From: Marivita sp. | GTDB lineage: Bacteria > Pseudomonadota > Alphaproteobacteria > Rhodobacterales > Rhodobacteraceae | Direction: 5' to 3' | Assembly (NCBI RefSeq): GCF_020055675.1 | Contig: NZ_JAIPUS010000009.1 | Coordinates: 62,001 to 126,000 of the forward strand | DNA length: 64,000 nucleotides | In this document: positions 37,603 to 48,509 of the stretch, piece after piece | How the letters are laid out: each line of letters begins with the position of its first letter | Numbering within the stretch: the stretch's first letter is position 1 | Translations under genes and position numbers: made by a program | The notes under the pieces: model-generated | Told to the model about the DNA's origin: nothing | Database searches by the model: none | The model's input: the letters and a program-made list of their open reading frames with translations, nothing else

Positions 37603-39573
37603 ATGGTTACAGAACTCGGTCACTTCGCCCTCATTCTCGCGTTTCTTGTCGCGATCGTGCAATCCGTGGTCCCGATGGTGGGCGCACACAAACGCTGGCC
37701 GGGATGGATGGCCGTTGCCGAACCCGCAGCGACGGTGCAATTCCTGTTGACGGGCTTTTCCTTTGTCGCGCTGACCTATGCGTTCGTGACCTCGGATTTC
37801 TCTCTCAAGCTTGTCTGGCAAAACAGTCATTCGGCAAAACCGATGATCTACAAGATCAGCGGCGTATGGGGGAATCACGAAGGATCGATGCTGCTCTGGG
37901 TGCTGATCCTGACGCTGTTCGGCGCGATGGCCGCCTGGTTCGGCAACGGTCTGCCACCAACGCTGCGCGCACGGGTTCTCGCGGTGCAATCCTCCGTGGC
38001 AGTGGCGTTTTTCGCCTTTATCCTGTTCACCTCGAACCCGTTCCTGCGCCTTGCGGTGCCGCCTTTCGACGGGCAAGACCTCAATCCGCTGTTGCAGGAC
38101 CCCGGATTGGCGTTTCACCCGCCGTTCCTGTACTTGGGCTATGTCGGGCTGAGCATTTGTTTCAGCTTTGCGGTCGCGGCCCTGATCGAGGGACGCGTCG
38201 ATGCGGCCTGGGGGCGCTGGGTGAGGCCCTGGACGCTGGCGGCCTGGGTGTTCCTGACCATCGGCATCGCGCTTGGATCGTGGTGGGCCTACTACGAGCT
38301 TGGCTGGGGCGGTTTCTGGTTCTGGGACCCTGTCGAGAACGCCTCCTTCATGCCATGGCTCCTGGCGGCGGCGCTGTTGCACTCGGCCATCGTGGTCGAG
38401 AAACGCGAGGCACTGAAAAGCTGGACCATCCTGCTGGCAATCCTCGCGTTCGGATTCTCGCTGATCGGCACGTTCATCGTTCGCTCTGGCCTGCTGACCT
38501 CGGTTCATGCGTTCGCCAATGATCCTGAACGCGGGGTGTTCATCCTGATGATCATGATTTTCTTCACCGGCGGCGCGCTGACGCTTTTTGCAGCGCGGGC
38601 CAGCAGGATGGAGGCCAAGGGTGTCTTTGGGGTGGCCAGCCGGGAAAGCGCGCTGGTGGCGAATAATATCCTTCTGGCGGTGAGCTGCTTCGTGGTTTTC
38701 ATCGGCACAATGTGGCCGGTCGTGGCCGAGATGTTCTTTGACACCAAGCTGAGCGTTGGTGCGCCCTTTTTCAACATGGCGTTCACGCCGTTCATGGTGG
38801 TGCTTGGCCTGCTCTTGCCGCTGGGATCGATGCTGAGCTGGAAGCGTGCCAAGGTAGGCCGCGCGTTTAAGCAATTGCTTCCCGGCTTCATCCTGAGTGT
38901 GCTGGTGCTGGGCTTGTTCTGGACCGTGCAGACGGGCAATAGCCTTCTGGGTCCGGTGGGCATGTTCCTCGGCACGTGGATCGTGTCGGGCGCGGTTCTG
39001 GATCTTGTAAACAGGTTGGGCCAGACGCGTGACTGGTCACGCCTGTTCCGGCTGCCGCGGTCTGACTGGGGCAAGGCGACAGCGCATATCGGATTTGGCA
39101 TCACCATGGTTGGCATTGCAGGTCTGATGGCATGGGAACAAGAGGACATCCGCGTGGCCCAGATCGGAGAGCCATTCCAGGTCGGTGATTTCGAACTGGA
39201 GCTGACGGCCGTCAACGAGGTGCGTGGACCCAACTATTTCTCGACCATGGGCGACGTCATCGTGCGCCAGGATGGAGAACAGATTGCCGTACTCAACCCG
39301 GAAAAGCGCAACTATCCCGTGGCGCAGATGCCGACGACCGAGGCGGCGATCGACTACCGCGTCCTGCGCGACCTTTACGTGGTGATCGGCGATGAACAGG
39401 ACAATGGCGGCTGGGTCATGCGGACCTATATCAAACCGCTCGCGAACTGGATTTGGGCGGGTTCGATCCTGATGGCATTGGGCGGAACTCTGTCTTTGTC
39501 CGACCGGCGCTACCGCGTTGCCGCCGGCACGCGGCGGCAAGCCGCAGAACCATCGGGAGTTCCCGCGGAATGA
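37603..39573 (+). CDS. ccmF: cytochrome c haem lyase subunit CcmF
   Basis: Multi-pass inner-membrane protein that attaches haem to apocytochromes c with CcmH. The 656-residue sequence has about 15 hydrophobic segments and the haem-handling WWD motif GWGGFWFWDPVENASFMPW (~residues 233-251). I start at the ATG at 37603 (MVTELGHFAL); the track start lies far upstream in the holin gene. The stop overlaps ccmH by ATGA. Confidence 0.95.
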   Translation: MVTELGHFALILAFLVAIVQSVVPMVGAHKRWPGWMAVAEPAATVQFLLTGFSFVALTYAFVTSDFSLKLVWQNSHSAKPMIYKISGVWGNHEGSMLLWVLILTLFGAMAAWFGNGLPPTLRARVLAVQSSVAVAFFAFILFTSNPFLRLAVPPFDGQDLNPLLQDPGLAFHPPFLYLGYVGLSICFSFAVAALIEGRVDAAWGRWVRPWTLAAWVFLTIGIALGSWWAYYELGWGGFWFWDPVENASFMPWLLAAALLHSAIVVEKREALKSWTILLAILAFGFSLIGTFIVRSGLLTSVHAFANDPERGVFILMIMIFFTGGALTLFAARASRMEAKGVFGVASRESALVANNILLAVSCFVVFIGTMWPVVAEMFFDTKLSVGAPFFNMAFTPFMVVLGLLLPLGSMLSWKRAKVGRAFKQLLPGFILSVLVLGLFWTVQTGNSLLGPVGMFLGTWIVSGAVLDLVNRLGQTRDWSRLFRLPRSDWGKATAHIGFGITMVGIAGLMAWEQEDIRVAQIGEPFQVGDFELELTAVNEVRGPNYFSTMGDVIVRQDGEQIAVLNPEKRNYPVAQMPTTEAAIDYRVLRDLYVVIGDEQDNGGWVMRTYIKPLANWIWAGSILMALGGTLSLSDRRYRVAAGTRRQAAEPSGVPAE

Positions 39574-40070
39574 TCGGGGTTTGGACAGTGGCAGCCCGGA
39601 TCCGTGCGTGTGCATTGATCCTGTGCCTGGCCGTCGCATTTCCGATGGCGACTCCGGTTATGGCCGTCCAACCCGATGAGGTATTGGACGACCCGGCGTT
39701 GGAAGAGCGCGCGCGCGACCTGTCCAAAGGTCTGCGCTGCGTTGTCTGCCAAAACGAGAGCATCGACGAATCCAACGCCGATCTGGCGCGCGAGCTGCGC
39801 CTTGTGGTGCGAGACCGACTGGTCGAGGGCGACAGCGATGAGCAGGTTGTCCAGTACCTGGTTGACCGCTATGGCGAATTTGTTCTGCTCAAGCCGCGCA
39901 CCGACGGGTGGAACATTATTCTGTGGCTCGCGGCTCCGGCTCTGTTCCTGATCGCGCTTGGTGTTGGCATCTTCTATGTACGCAGCCGCGCAGCCGCCAC
40001 CGAGCCGACAGAGATGCGTCTGTCCGAAGATGAGGAAAAACGGTTGAACGAGCTGCTCAGGGAGTCTTGA
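39570..40070 (+). CDS. ccmH: cytochrome c maturation protein CcmH
   Basis: Periplasmic thiol protein that keeps apocytochrome c CXXCH cysteines reduced for haem attachment. It has an N-terminal signal or anchor (residues ~8-30), the redox motif LRCVVCQNESI (~residues 54-64) and a second membrane helix at residues ~115-135. Length 166. The start at 39570 overlaps the ccmF stop; the track's longer start sits inside ccmF. Confidence 0.95.
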   Translation: MIGVWTVAARIRACALILCLAVAFPMATPVMAVQPDEVLDDPALEERARDLSKGLRCVVCQNESIDESNADLARELRLVVRDRLVEGDSDEQVVQYLVDRYGEFVLLKPRTDGWNIILWLAAPALFLIALGVGIFYVRSRAAATEPTEMRLSEDEEKRLNELLRES

Positions 40071-40144
40071 CGGCGCGTTGACCTTTGCCAAAGCAGGCAG
40101 TCTGGTGTGTCATGCGCCGAACTGGCGCAACAAGAGCAGGGCAG

Positions 40145-40921
40145 ATGAACTACCAGACGATCACATTCGACATTACCGATGATATCGCAACGATCACCCT
40201 GAACCGGCCCGATGTGATGAATGCGCTCAACACCCAGATGCGCGCCGAGATCACGGATGCGGTGCAGGAGGGCGGACGCGCCGCCCGCGTCGTTGTACTG
40301 ACCGGGGCGGGCAAGTCGTTTTGCTCAGGGCAGGATCTAGGAGATCGGACGAGCACTGCGAATCTCGATCTGGAACGTACGCTGCGTGATGAATACGTCC
40401 CGATGCTGCGCGCGATTTTCGATTGCCCGGTGCCGACCATCAGCGCGGTCAACGGGGCTGCGGCCGGGGCAGGGGCCAACCTCGCGCTTGCCGCCGACGT
40501 GGTGATCGCGACGGACTCCGCCTTCTTCCTGCAAGCCTTCACCCGCATTGGCCTGATCCCGGATGCCGGCGGCACCTATTACCTGCCGCGCCAGATGGGG
40601 CTGGCCAAGGCCATGGGCGCGGCGCTTTTTGCCGAAAAGATCACCGCGCGCCAGGCGGACGACTGGGGCATGATCTGGGAAGCGGTGCCCGATGCCGCAT
40701 TCGAACAGCACTGGCAGAGCCGCGCGGCGCATTTGGCCAAAGGCCCGACAGTCGCCTATCACCACGTCAAACACGCCATCCGCGCGTCGTTTGACAATAC
40801 CCTTGAAGAACAACTTGCGTTGGAAGCCAAGCTGCAAGGCCAGTGCGGCCAGACCCGCGACTTCAAGGAAGGTGCTGTGGCGTTCCTCGAAAAGCGCCCT
40901 GCGCTATACGAGGGACGATAA
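40145..40921 (+). CDS. enoyl-CoA hydratase/isomerase family protein (PaaG-like)
   Basis: A 258-residue crotonase-fold enzyme. The oxyanion-hole segment is KSFCSGQDLGD (~residues 59-69), the SGQDLGD form seen in PaaG-type 2-(1,2-epoxyphenyl)acetyl-CoA isomerases, and the second block is AAGAGANLALAADVVI (~residues 106-121). No other phenylacetate genes are nearby, so the substrate stays open. The start at 40145 has AGCAGGG upstream; the track adds 20 unsupported residues. Confidence 0.87.
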   Translation: MNYQTITFDITDDIATITLNRPDVMNALNTQMRAEITDAVQEGGRAARVVVLTGAGKSFCSGQDLGDRTSTANLDLERTLRDEYVPMLRAIFDCPVPTISAVNGAAAGAGANLALAADVVIATDSAFFLQAFTRIGLIPDAGGTYYLPRQMGLAKAMGAALFAEKITARQADDWGMIWEAVPDAAFEQHWQSRAAHLAKGPTVAYHHVKHAIRASFDNTLEEQLALEAKLQGQCGQTRDFKEGAVAFLEKRPALYEGR

Positions 40922-41051
40922 GCGGCGTCATGCCGTGCGGCGGTTGCGCCTGAGCGGGAGATACGCATCTTCCGACCAGACAGCGTCGACACAATAGGTG
41001 TTACGCGCGCGACCGGTCTGGGTAAAATTCTACGCGACATGGTGCGATCGC

Positions 41052-41178
41052 GGTCGCGTTCATCGGATCGGCGACTATAAATGGAATATGCGGGTCGCGT
41101 TCATCTGCGGTCACGCGACCCGCTCTCATTCATTGAACACCCATGTCGGGGACCCGCAAAACCGGTGCCCGGTTTTGC
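41052..41178. repeat. repeats and hairpins between enoyl-CoA hydratase and gltA
   Basis: The 267-bp gap (40922-41188) contains no gene. A 13-bp direct repeat GGTCGCGTTCATC occurs at 41052-41064 and 41093-41105. A 10-bp inverted repeat (GCGGGTCGCG / CGCGACCCGC) spans 41090-41123. A tight hairpin GCAAAACCGG-TGC-CCGGTTTTGC lies at 41156-41178, 11 bp beyond the gltA stop and well placed to end gltA transcription, although no T run follows it. Confidence 0.55.
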
Positions 41179-41188
41179 GCAGTTCGCT

Positions 41189-42484
41189 CTAGCGGTTTTC
41201 GATATCGACGTAATCGCGCGTTGTTTCGCCACGGTAAAGCTGGCGCGGACGGCCGATTTTCATCTGTGGATCGGCAAGCTGCTCTTTCCACTGGGAAATC
41301 CAACCCACGGTCCGGCTCAATGCAAAGATCGGGGTGAACATCGCGGTCGGAAATCCCATGGCTTCGAGGATGATGCCGGAATAGAAATCCACATTCGGGA
41401 ACAGCTTCTTTTCCGAGAAGTAGGGATCGGCAAGCGCCGCTTTTTCCAGTTCTTTTGCGGTTGCGAGCACCGGGTTGTTTTCGACGCCCAGGAGATCGAG
41501 CACCTCGTCCGCAGACTGTTTCATCACCGTCGCACGAGGATCGAAGTTCTTGTAGACGCGGTGGCCAAAGCCCATGAGACGGAAAGGATCGTCCTTGTCC
41601 TTGGCGCGGGCGATATATTCCGGGATGTTTTCCGGCGATCCGATCTCTTTGAGCATCTCCAGGCAGGCCTGATTCGCACCACCATGCGCCGGACCCCAAA
41701 GGCAGGCTATGCCCGCCGCGATACAGGCAAACGGGTTGGCCCCGGAAGACGACGCCAGGCGCACCGTGGATGTCGACGCGTTCTGTTCGTGATCGGCGTG
41801 CAGCGTAAAGATGCGATCCATCGCCCGGGCGAGGATCGGGTCGACCACGTATTCCTCGGCCGGCACGGCAAAACACATGTGCAGGAAGTTCGCCGCGTAA
41901 TCCAGATCGTTGCGCGGGTAAACGAAGGGCTGGCCGATCGAATACTTGTAGGCCATCGCGGCAATCGTCGGCACCTTAGCGATCAAGCGGTGCGAGGCGA
42001 CTTCGCGCTGGCGCGGATCATTGATATCGGTGCTGTCATGGTAGAACGCAGCCATCGCGCCGACGACACCCACCATCGTGGCCATCGGATGCGCGTCGCG
42101 ACGAAACCCACGGAAGAAATTGTGCATCTGCTCGTGGATCATCGTGTGATGGGTGATCGTGGTCTCGAATTCCTCAAGTTTCGCGGCCGAGGGCAATTCG
42201 CCGTACAGCAGCAGGTAGCAGACTTCGAGGTAATGCGATTTCGCTGCAAGCTGATCGATCGGATAGCCGCGGTGCAGCAATTCACCCTTGTCGCCATCGA
42301 TAAAGGTGATGGTGCTGTCACAGGCCGCGGTCGAGGTGAAACCGGGATCATAGGTGAACACACCCGCTTGACCGTAGAGTTTTCGGATGTCGATCACATC
42401 CGGTCCTGCGGTGGGGGAATGGATCGGCAGTTCGTAGGAGGAGTCGCCAATCCTCAGCGTCGCGTTTTTAGAGGTGTCAGACAT
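41189..42484 (-). CDS. gltA: citrate synthase
   Basis: First enzyme of the TCA cycle. The 431-residue type II (hexameric) form has the conserved [16 protein letters not shown] (~residue 225), [15 protein letters not shown] (~residue 262) and [13 protein letters not shown] (~residue 308) blocks with the catalytic histidines and arginines. It lies 81 bp downstream of gltX on the same strand. Large plus-strand ORFs here are shadows. Confidence 0.96.
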   Translation of the reverse strand: MSDTSKNATLRIGDSSYELPIHSPTAGPDVIDIRKLYGQAGVFTYDPGFTSTAACDSTITFIDGDKGELLHRGYPIDQLAAKSHYLEVCYLLLYGELPSAAKLEEFETTITHHTMIHEQMHNFFRGFRRDAHPMATMVGVVGAMAAFYHDSTDINDPRQREVASHRLIAKVPTIAAMAYKYSIGQPFVYPRNDLDYAANFLHMCFAVPAEEYVVDPILARAMDRIFTLHADHEQNASTSTVRLASSSGANPFACIAAGIACLWGPAHGGANQACLEMLKEIGSPENIPEYIARAKDKDDPFRLMGFGHRVYKNFDPRATVMKQSADEVLDLLGVENNPVLATAKELEKAALADPYFSEKKLFPNVDFYSGIILEAMGFPTAMFTPIFALSRTVGWISQWKEQLADPQMKIGRPRQLYRGETTRDYVDIENR

Positions 42485-42565
42485 ACGTGGTCCCTTCGTC
42501 TCGTTGCCTTGAACAGTGGTTCAAAGCCAGCTTCCCCAATCTACGGCAACATGCACCAATCGGTG

Positions 42566-43978
42566 TCATTTGTCGCCCGCAGCGGCTGCTTCTTCCAGGC
42601 GGGCAACGGTTTCCTGCCGCCCCAGAACCAGCATCATATCGAACACACTCGGCGTCACGGTCCGGCCCGCAAGAGCAGCCCGCATCGGGCCTGCCAGCTT
42701 GCCGAACTTTGTCCCGTGCTCTTCGGCGATCCGGGATGTGACGGCTTCAAGATCGTCGCGCATCCAGCTAGCATTTTGCAACTGCGGCGTCAACGATTTC
42801 AGTATACCACGGGATACCGCATCCAGGGCCTTGGACGCTTTCCCGTCCGCCTCTACCGGGCGCCTGACCAGAACAAAATGAGCCTTTTCAATCAGTTCCG
42901 GGAAGGTGCGCGCCCGGTCCTTGAGGCAATACATCGCATCGAGCATCCCGGCGGCCTGTGCCTTGTTCAGAAGTGGTTTTTCCGCTGCCGCCAAGTATTC
43001 CTGCAATTCATGCAGCAGTGCAGCATCCTCCGCCACGGCCATGTGCTGTCCACTCAGATTCTCCAACTTCTTGAAGTCGAACCGCGCCGGGGATTTGCCG
43101 ATGCCGTTCAGGTCGAACCACTCTTTTGCCTGATCATCGGTAAAGAACTCGTTATCGCCATGGCTCCAGCCCAGACGCGCCAGGTAATTGCGCATCCCCG
43201 CCGCCGGGTAGCCCAACACCTGGTATTCATCGACCCCAAGCGCGCCGTGGCGTTTCGACAGTTTCTTGCCGTCGGGGCCGTGAATCAGCGGGATATGCGC
43301 CCAGACCGGCACGTCCCAGCCCATCGCGGTATAGATCCCCATCTGGCGCGCCGCATTGTTCAGGTGGTCATCCCCCCGGATCACATGGGTCACGCCCATA
43401 TCGTGGTCATCGACAACAACCGCCAGCATGTAGACCGGTGTGCCGTCCGAGCGTAACAGCACCATGTCATCCAACTGATCGTTGCGGATGGTGACATCGC
43501 CCTGCACCTCGTCGCGGATCACCGTTGTGCCGTCCTGCGGGGTGCGCAGACGGATGACGAAAGGTCCGTCCGGATGCGATGACGGCTCGGCATCGCGCCA
43601 GGGGCTCTGGAAAAGCGTCGATCTGCCCTCGGCACGCGCGGCTTCGCGAAACGCTTCTATTTCGTCCTGCGTGGAAAAACATTTGTAGGCCGCGCCTTTT
43701 GCCAGCAACGCATGCGCCACCTCGGCATGACGTTCGGCCCCGGCGGCCTGGCTCACGACCTCGCCGTCATGATCCAGCCCAAGCCAATCCAGCCCCTTGA
43801 GAATCGCTGCCGTCGCCTCTGGGGTCGAGCGCACCCGGTCGGTATCCTCGATTCGCAGCAGGAACTTTCCTCCGCATCCCCGCGCATACAGCCAGTTGAA
43901 CAGCGCCGTGCGCGCACCGCCGATATGCAGGAAACCGGTGGGCGAGGGGGCGAAACGGGTGACGATCTGGCCGGACAT
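42566..43978 (-). CDS. gltX: glutamyl-tRNA synthetase
   Basis: Charges tRNA-Glu. The class I signatures are [19 protein letters not shown] (~residues 9-27) and [15 protein letters not shown] (~residue 240). Length 470 is normal. Alphaproteobacteria often carry two GltX paralogues, one charging tRNA-Gln for later amidation; which one this is cannot be told here. It is divergent from comEC across 78 bp. Confidence 0.95.
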   Translation of the reverse strand: MSGQIVTRFAPSPTGFLHIGGARTALFNWLYARGCGGKFLLRIEDTDRVRSTPEATAAILKGLDWLGLDHDGEVVSQAAGAERHAEVAHALLAKGAAYKCFSTQDEIEAFREAARAEGRSTLFQSPWRDAEPSSHPDGPFVIRLRTPQDGTTVIRDEVQGDVTIRNDQLDDMVLLRSDGTPVYMLAVVVDDHDMGVTHVIRGDDHLNNAARQMGIYTAMGWDVPVWAHIPLIHGPDGKKLSKRHGALGVDEYQVLGYPAAGMRNYLARLGWSHGDNEFFTDDQAKEWFDLNGIGKSPARFDFKKLENLSGQHMAVAEDAALLHELQEYLAAAEKPLLNKAQAAGMLDAMYCLKDRARTFPELIEKAHFVLVRRPVEADGKASKALDAVSRGILKSLTPQLQNASWMRDDLEAVTSRIAEEHGTKFGKLAGPMRAALAGRTVTPSVFDMMLVLGRQETVARLEEAAAAGDK

Positions 43979-44017
43979 TGGGCGCGTTTACCTTTCGATA
44001 ACTGTCTAGGAGATAAC

Positions 44018-44032
44018 TTAAGGCTCTCTTAA
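44018..44032. promoter_or_regulatory. perfect CtrA-type box upstream of comEC
   Basis: TTAA-GGCTCTC-TTAA, followed by CC, matches the full CtrA consensus TTAA-N7-TTAAC. It lies 25 bp before the comEC ATG and 40 bp from the divergent gltX start. In Rhodobacter capsulatus CtrA controls comEC and other DNA-import genes, so control of comEC is the natural reading. Confidence 0.7.
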
Positions 44033-44056
44033 CCAGCACCATCCACGGGGGCAAGT

Positions 44057-46087
44057 ATGGCGCGGGTCCGGTCTGTCATCCCCGACCTGCTTCTGGCGCA
44101 GCGGGGCGGGCTGTTTCCGTTCGTTCCGGTGTGCCTTGGGCTGGGAATCGGGTTGTTCTTTGCGCTGCGGATCGAGCCGCCGACCTGGGTTCTGATTGCC
44201 AGTGGCACAAGCGGCGGCATGACTCTCTTGCTTTACCTGCGCAGTCGGTCCGCCCTTGCGCCGCTGATGTGCGCCGTGTCGATGGTGGCGCTGGGGGTTG
44301 CGCTGGCTGGAACGCGGGCGCACCTGGTGGCGGGGCCGGTGCTGGAGTGGCGGTACTACGGGCCGGTGACGGGCCGTGTGGTTGCCATTGACCGTTCTGC
44401 CTCGGACGCATTGCGCATCACGCTGGACCGTGTCTGGCTGACCAATGTGCCGCTGTCTGAAACGCCGACACGTGTGCGCCTGTCGATGCACATCACGTCC
44501 GAAAGCCTGACGCCGCGGCCGGGCATGACCATCATGACCACCGCCCATCTGGGCCCGCCGGGCGGTGCGGTGGAACCCGGCGGCTTTGATTTCCGGCGCC
44601 ACGCCTGGTTCCTGCGGCTCGGCGCGGTGGGATATACCCGTGTACCGCTTGTCCTGTGGGAAAAGGCGGGGCGGAACCGCCCCATGTTTCAAGTCCGGAT
44701 GGCAATCTCGGCGCGTGTTCAGGCGGCGCTTGCCGGGGAGATCGGGGCGTTTGCCACCGCCATCATCACTGGCGACCGAAGCGCGATCCCGCAACCCGTT
44801 TTGCAGGCTCTGCGCGACACCAACCTTGCGCATCTTCTGGCCATCTCGGGCCTGCATATGGGGCTGGTCAGCGCCTTTGCCTTCGCCCTGTTACGGCTTG
44901 GCCTGTTGCTCACCCCGATCGGCCTGCGATGGCCGATCAAGAAAATCGCGGCGGCGGGCGCTTTGGGCGTCGCCGCCATCTACCTTGCGCTTTCGGGGGG
45001 CAATGTGGCGACCGAACGGGCTTTTGTCATGGTGGCGGTGATGCTGCTTGCGGTGATGGTGGACCGGCGTGCCATTTCCCTGCGGGCGGTGGCGCTGGCT
45101 GCGGTGATCGTCCTGGCTCTGCGCCCAGAGGCGATGATGGGGCCGGGGTTCCAGATGTCTTTCGCGGCAACCACGGCGCTGGTCGCGGTGTTCGGAGCGA
45201 TCCGCGACAGCACGCATGAATTGCCGCGCCACCGTGTGCTGCGCGGCGTGGCTTCGGTTGTGCTGTCTTCCGCGGTTGCCGGGGCGGCCACGGCTCCGGT
45301 CGCCATGGCGCATTTCAACCAGGTGGCACAATACGGCCTGGTCGCGAACCTGCTCACGGTGCCCTTGATGGGTCTCGTGGTGATCCCGGCGGCGGTGCTG
45401 GGCGTGCTGTTGATGCCCTTGGGACTCGAGCGTCTGGGTCTCGGCGTGATGGGTCTCGGCCTCGACTGGATCCTGGCGGTTGCACAGCACATGGCGAAAC
45501 TGGACGGGGCCGTGCGTCCCGTGATGACGCCAGGCGCCTCTGTCCTGCCGCTGATCGCGTTGGGGTGTCTGTTCGTTGTTGTCTGGCAGGGGCGCGGGCG
45601 GTGGGTCGGACTGGGCCCGGTGGCTCTTGCCGTGCTGCTGTGGAGCGGGGCCGATCGTCCACCGATCCTCGTTGCCGAAGGCGGCACGCTCGTGGGGGTT
45701 ATGACCGATCAGGGTCGTGCGCTGTCGCGGCCGAAAGGGTCGGGCTTTGTCGCCCGCGTCTGGTTGGAGAATGACGGCCACGGCCTGAGCCAACCGGCGG
45801 CCGCGGACCTCTGGGCGGCGGCACGTGGCCAGGTGCGTCACATCCATGGCAAACGAAACGCGGCGACATTCGATGGATGCAATGCGGGTGAATTGGTCAT
45901 CGCCAGCGCCGATCTGCCGGATCACCCGACGGCGGCGCGGTGCACGGTGATCGATGCACCCATGCTTGGCCCACTTGGCAGCCTCGCCGTTACGCGCGGG
46001 GTGGATGACACCTGGATCATCGAAAAGGCGCGCGACCGATCCGGCGCGCGCCTGTGGAACAACCAAGCGGTGCGCGATGCTCAGTAA
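44057..46087 (+). CDS. comEC: ComEC/Rec2-family DNA-import channel protein
   Basis: Inner-membrane channel for uptake of single-stranded DNA during transformation or gene-transfer-agent reception. The 676-residue protein has an N-terminal membrane/OB region (DUF4131-like, residues ~15-190) and the competence domain (~225-495), including [16 protein letters not shown] (~residue 260). The C-terminal part (~520-676) is soluble and lacks an HxHxDH metallo-beta-lactamase motif that I can see. The start follows GGGGGCAAGT. Its stop overlaps the lexA stop by 7 bp on the opposite strand. Confidence 0.92.
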   Translation: MARVRSVIPDLLLAQRGGLFPFVPVCLGLGIGLFFALRIEPPTWVLIASGTSGGMTLLLYLRSRSALAPLMCAVSMVALGVALAGTRAHLVAGPVLEWRYYGPVTGRVVAIDRSASDALRITLDRVWLTNVPLSETPTRVRLSMHITSESLTPRPGMTIMTTAHLGPPGGAVEPGGFDFRRHAWFLRLGAVGYTRVPLVLWEKAGRNRPMFQVRMAISARVQAALAGEIGAFATAIITGDRSAIPQPVLQALRDTNLAHLLAISGLHMGLVSAFAFALLRLGLLLTPIGLRWPIKKIAAAGALGVAAIYLALSGGNVATERAFVMVAVMLLAVMVDRRAISLRAVALAAVIVLALRPEAMMGPGFQMSFAATTALVAVFGAIRDSTHELPRHRVLRGVASVVLSSAVAGAATAPVAMAHFNQVAQYGLVANLLTVPLMGLVVIPAAVLGVLLMPLGLERLGLGVMGLGLDWILAVAQHMAKLDGAVRPVMTPGASVLPLIALGCLFVVVWQGRGRWVGLGPVALAVLLWSGADRPPILVAEGGTLVGVMTDQGRALSRPKGSGFVARVWLENDGHGLSQPAAADLWAAARGQVRHIHGKRNAATFDGCNAGELVIASADLPDHPTAARCTVIDAPMLGPLGSLAVTRGVDDTWIIEKARDRSGARLWNNQAVRDAQ

Positions 46088-46779
46088 GTGCGGATCAGAC
46101 CGACCAGGCGCCCCTGTACCTTGACGTCGCCCACTGGCAGGATGCGCGGATCATGCGCCGGGTTTGCCGCTTCGAGGATGATGCTTTCACCCTTGCGTTT
46201 ATAGCGTTTCAGCGTCGCTTCGTAGCCTTCGATCTGGGCCACCACGATATCGCCGTTATCTGCGGAAGACGTTTCGCGGATCACCACGACATCGCCATCG
46301 TTTATCCCGGCGTCGATCATCGAATCGCCTTTGACCTCAAGCGCATAGTGCCGTCCATTGCTGGACAGCATGGTGCCCGGGACCGCCATCTTCGGGGGGA
46401 CATCGTTGATTTCCTGGATCGGCACACCGGCGGCGATCCGCCCCATGAGTTCGAGATCGACTGCCCCGGTGTCTTCAACCTCGAGGGTGTTGGCCGGACC
46501 CGGCCCATCCGGCAGATCGCCCTCGATCACACGGGGGGTGAAGCCGGGTTGTTTCTGCATGAGCGAATCCGGCAGTTTCACGATCTCGATCGCGCGGGCG
46601 CGATGGGCAAGGCGGCGGATGAATCCGCGTTCCTCAAGCGCTGTGATCAGGCGGTGGATTCCTGATTTCGACCGCAGATCAAGCGCTTCTTTCATTTCAT
46701 CGAAACTGGGCGGTACGCCGTCGCGCGCAACGCGTTTGCTGATGAACTCCAGCAGGTCGAGTTGTTTTTTGGTGAGCAT
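46081..46779 (-). CDS. lexA: LexA repressor
   Basis: SOS repressor that self-cleaves when stimulated by RecA. The 232-residue protein has an N-terminal winged helix (residues ~1-65), the Ala-Gly cleavage site in GRIAAGVPI (~residue 115), the catalytic serine in [13 protein letters not shown] (~residue 152) and the catalytic lysine in [10 protein letters not shown] (~residue 190). A GTTC-N7-GTTC box upstream indicates self-regulation. It is last in the trp/moa minus-strand run. Confidence 0.97.
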   Translation of the reverse strand: MLTKKQLDLLEFISKRVARDGVPPSFDEMKEALDLRSKSGIHRLITALEERGFIRRLAHRARAIEIVKLPDSLMQKQPGFTPRVIEGDLPDGPGPANTLEVEDTGAVDLELMGRIAAGVPIQEINDVPPKMAVPGTMLSSNGRHYALEVKGDSMIDAGINDGDVVVIRETSSADNGDIVVAQIEGYEATLKRYKRKGESIILEAANPAHDPRILPVGDVKVQGRLVGLIRTY

Positions 46780-46812
46780 GCTCTGCCTCCGCTCGGATGA
46801 TCCTCGCCGTTT

Positions 46813-46827
46813 GTTCTAATAATGTTC
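46813..46827. promoter_or_regulatory. LexA (SOS) box upstream of lexA
   Basis: GTTC-TAATAAT-GTTC matches the alphaproteobacterial LexA direct-repeat consensus exactly and lies 34 bp upstream of the lexA start. The AT-rich spacer and position support autorepression. Confidence 0.85.
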
Positions 46828-46866
46828 TTGTTTTGTGTCAAGAATTTGTGAACGCAGTGCGATCGT

Positions 46867-48036
46867 CTAGCGGATAGGCAGATATTCGACCGTGTCACCG
46901 GCCATGCGCGGTGGATCGTTCGGTGCCCGCACGATCAGCGCGTCCGACTGGCCAAGAACCCGCAAGAGCGAGCTGTCCTGCGCGTCGAAGGCGACAAGCC
47001 CCGCATCTGTAAAGCGGGCGCGCATGTAGTGTTCGCGCGGTCCATTGGCGGTCAGGGCCTGAGCAAGGATGCCCGATTTGCGGGGCGCAGGCGCGGTGGG
47101 CAGGCCAAGCATCGCGCGGATGACGGGCGCAAGGAAGACATGCCCGCACACCATCGCCGACACCGGATTGCCAGGCAGGCCAATCATTATGGAGTCGCCG
47201 AACCGCCCGGCCATCAACGGTTTGCCGGGGCGCATGGCCACCTTGTAGAAGGTCTGGTCGAACCCCATTTGCGGAGCGAGGTTGGCCACCACATCATGAT
47301 CGCCCACCGAGGCGCCTCCGATGGTCACGATCACATCTGCCCCCTGCGCCAGATCGAACGCGGCGCGCAAGGATGCCTCGTTGTCCCGCGCAATGGGAAG
47401 CAAGCGCGGCGCGGCCCCAAGATCCCGCATCAGCGCATGCAGGCCGAGCGTGTTCGACGCGATGATCTGGTCGGAACCGGGGGTCTCTCCTGGCATGACA
47501 AGCTCGTCTCCGGTGGAGATGAGCGCCACCACGGGCTGCCGTGTCACCGGCAGCTCGGCCACGTTCATGGAGGCCAGAAGTGCAATGTCGTTGGGCCCGA
47601 TAATACGGCCTGCGCCAACCGTGTCGCCGATTCGAAAATCGCCGCCCGCCGGCCGGATATGGGAGGTATCGCCCAGCCGGTCGCCAAGCGTGATCGTATC
47701 ACCATCGCGCGTGACATCTTCCTGGATCACAACCGTTTTCGCCCCTGCGGGAACCGGGGCGCCGGTAAAGATGCGGACCGCTTCGCCGGGTTTGACAGGG
47801 TGCTCAAATCTTTGGCCGGCGGCGGATTCACCGATCACGCGCAGCCTGGCTCCGGGCTTTGCCTCGACGACTGCGTAGCCATCCATCGCGGAACCATCGA
47901 AGGGCGGCTGATCGCGGGTCGCCGCAACATCCCTGGCCAACACCCGGCCATGCGCCTGCAACAGCGGGACGGTCTCGGCCTCGAGCGGGCGGGCCAGTGC
48001 GAATAGATGTTCCAGCGCGTCTGCGACCGAGATCAT
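46867..48036 (-). CDS. moeA: molybdopterin molybdenumtransferase
   Basis: Inserts molybdate into adenylated molybdopterin. The 389-residue protein shows [14 protein letters not shown] (~residues 43-56), [12 protein letters not shown] (~residues 173-184) and the late [16 protein letters not shown] (~residue 285). Its ATG overlaps the moaC stop by four bases. Confidence 0.95.
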   Translation of the reverse strand: MISVADALEHLFALARPLEAETVPLLQAHGRVLARDVAATRDQPPFDGSAMDGYAVVEAKPGARLRVIGESAAGQRFEHPVKPGEAVRIFTGAPVPAGAKTVVIQEDVTRDGDTITLGDRLGDTSHIRPAGGDFRIGDTVGAGRIIGPNDIALLASMNVAELPVTRQPVVALISTGDELVMPGETPGSDQIIASNTLGLHALMRDLGAAPRLLPIARDNEASLRAAFDLAQGADVIVTIGGASVGDHDVVANLAPQMGFDQTFYKVAMRPGKPLMAGRFGDSIMIGLPGNPVSAMVCGHVFLAPVIRAMLGLPTAPAPRKSGILAQALTANGPREHYMRARFTDAGLVAFDAQDSSLLRVLGQSDALIVRAPNDPPRMAGDTVEYLPIR

Positions 48037-48509
48037 ACCGCCTCGTACCGTCCGGATTTGCCGCCATCCTTCAGCATGACGCGGATGCCGCTGATCTCCA
48101 TTTCCTTGTCCACCGCCTTGGCCATGTCATAGACGGTGAGCGCAGCGGTGGAAACGGCGGTGAGCGCCTCCATCTCGACGCCTGTCTGGCCCGTGGTCTT
48201 GACCGTTGCCTCGATCCGAAAACCGGGCAGATCGGGCGCCGGGGTCAGCTCGACCGAAACCTTGGTTACGGGAAGGGGATGGCAAAGCGGAACCAGGTCG
48301 GCCGTCTTCTTGGCGCCCATGATCCCGGCAAGTCGCGCAACTCCGAGCACGTCCCCCTTCTTGGCCCGGCCCTCATGAATGATATCAAAGGTTTCCCGCG
48401 CCATCTTGATGTGACCTTCGGCCACCGCGATCCGCGCCGTGCTGGCCTTGTCGGAGACATCGACCATATGGGCATCGCCCTTTGCGTCGAAATGCGACAA
48501 CCCGCTCAT
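48033..48509 (-). CDS. moaC: cyclic pyranopterin monophosphate synthase
   Basis: Makes cyclic pyranopterin monophosphate with MoaA in molybdenum cofactor synthesis. Recognised by [18 protein letters not shown] (~residues 15-32), [13 protein letters not shown] (~residue 72) and [20 protein letters not shown] (~residues 109-128). Length 158 is standard. It overlaps trpC upstream and moeA downstream by four bases each; moaA is not in the window. Confidence 0.96.
   Translation of the reverse strand: MSGLSHFDAKGDAHMVDVSDKASTARIAVAEGHIKMARETFDIIHEGRAKKGDVLGVARLAGIMGAKKTADLVPLCHPLPVTKVSVELTPAPDLPGFRIEATVKTTGQTGVEMEALTAVSTAALTVYDMAKAVDKEMEISGIRVMLKDGGKSGRYEAV

Noticed and set aside
41081-43456. 791-aa plus-strand ORF
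   Set aside because: Antisense to gltA and gltX, both complete with all signatures; composition is histidine/arginine-rich as expected of a shadow.
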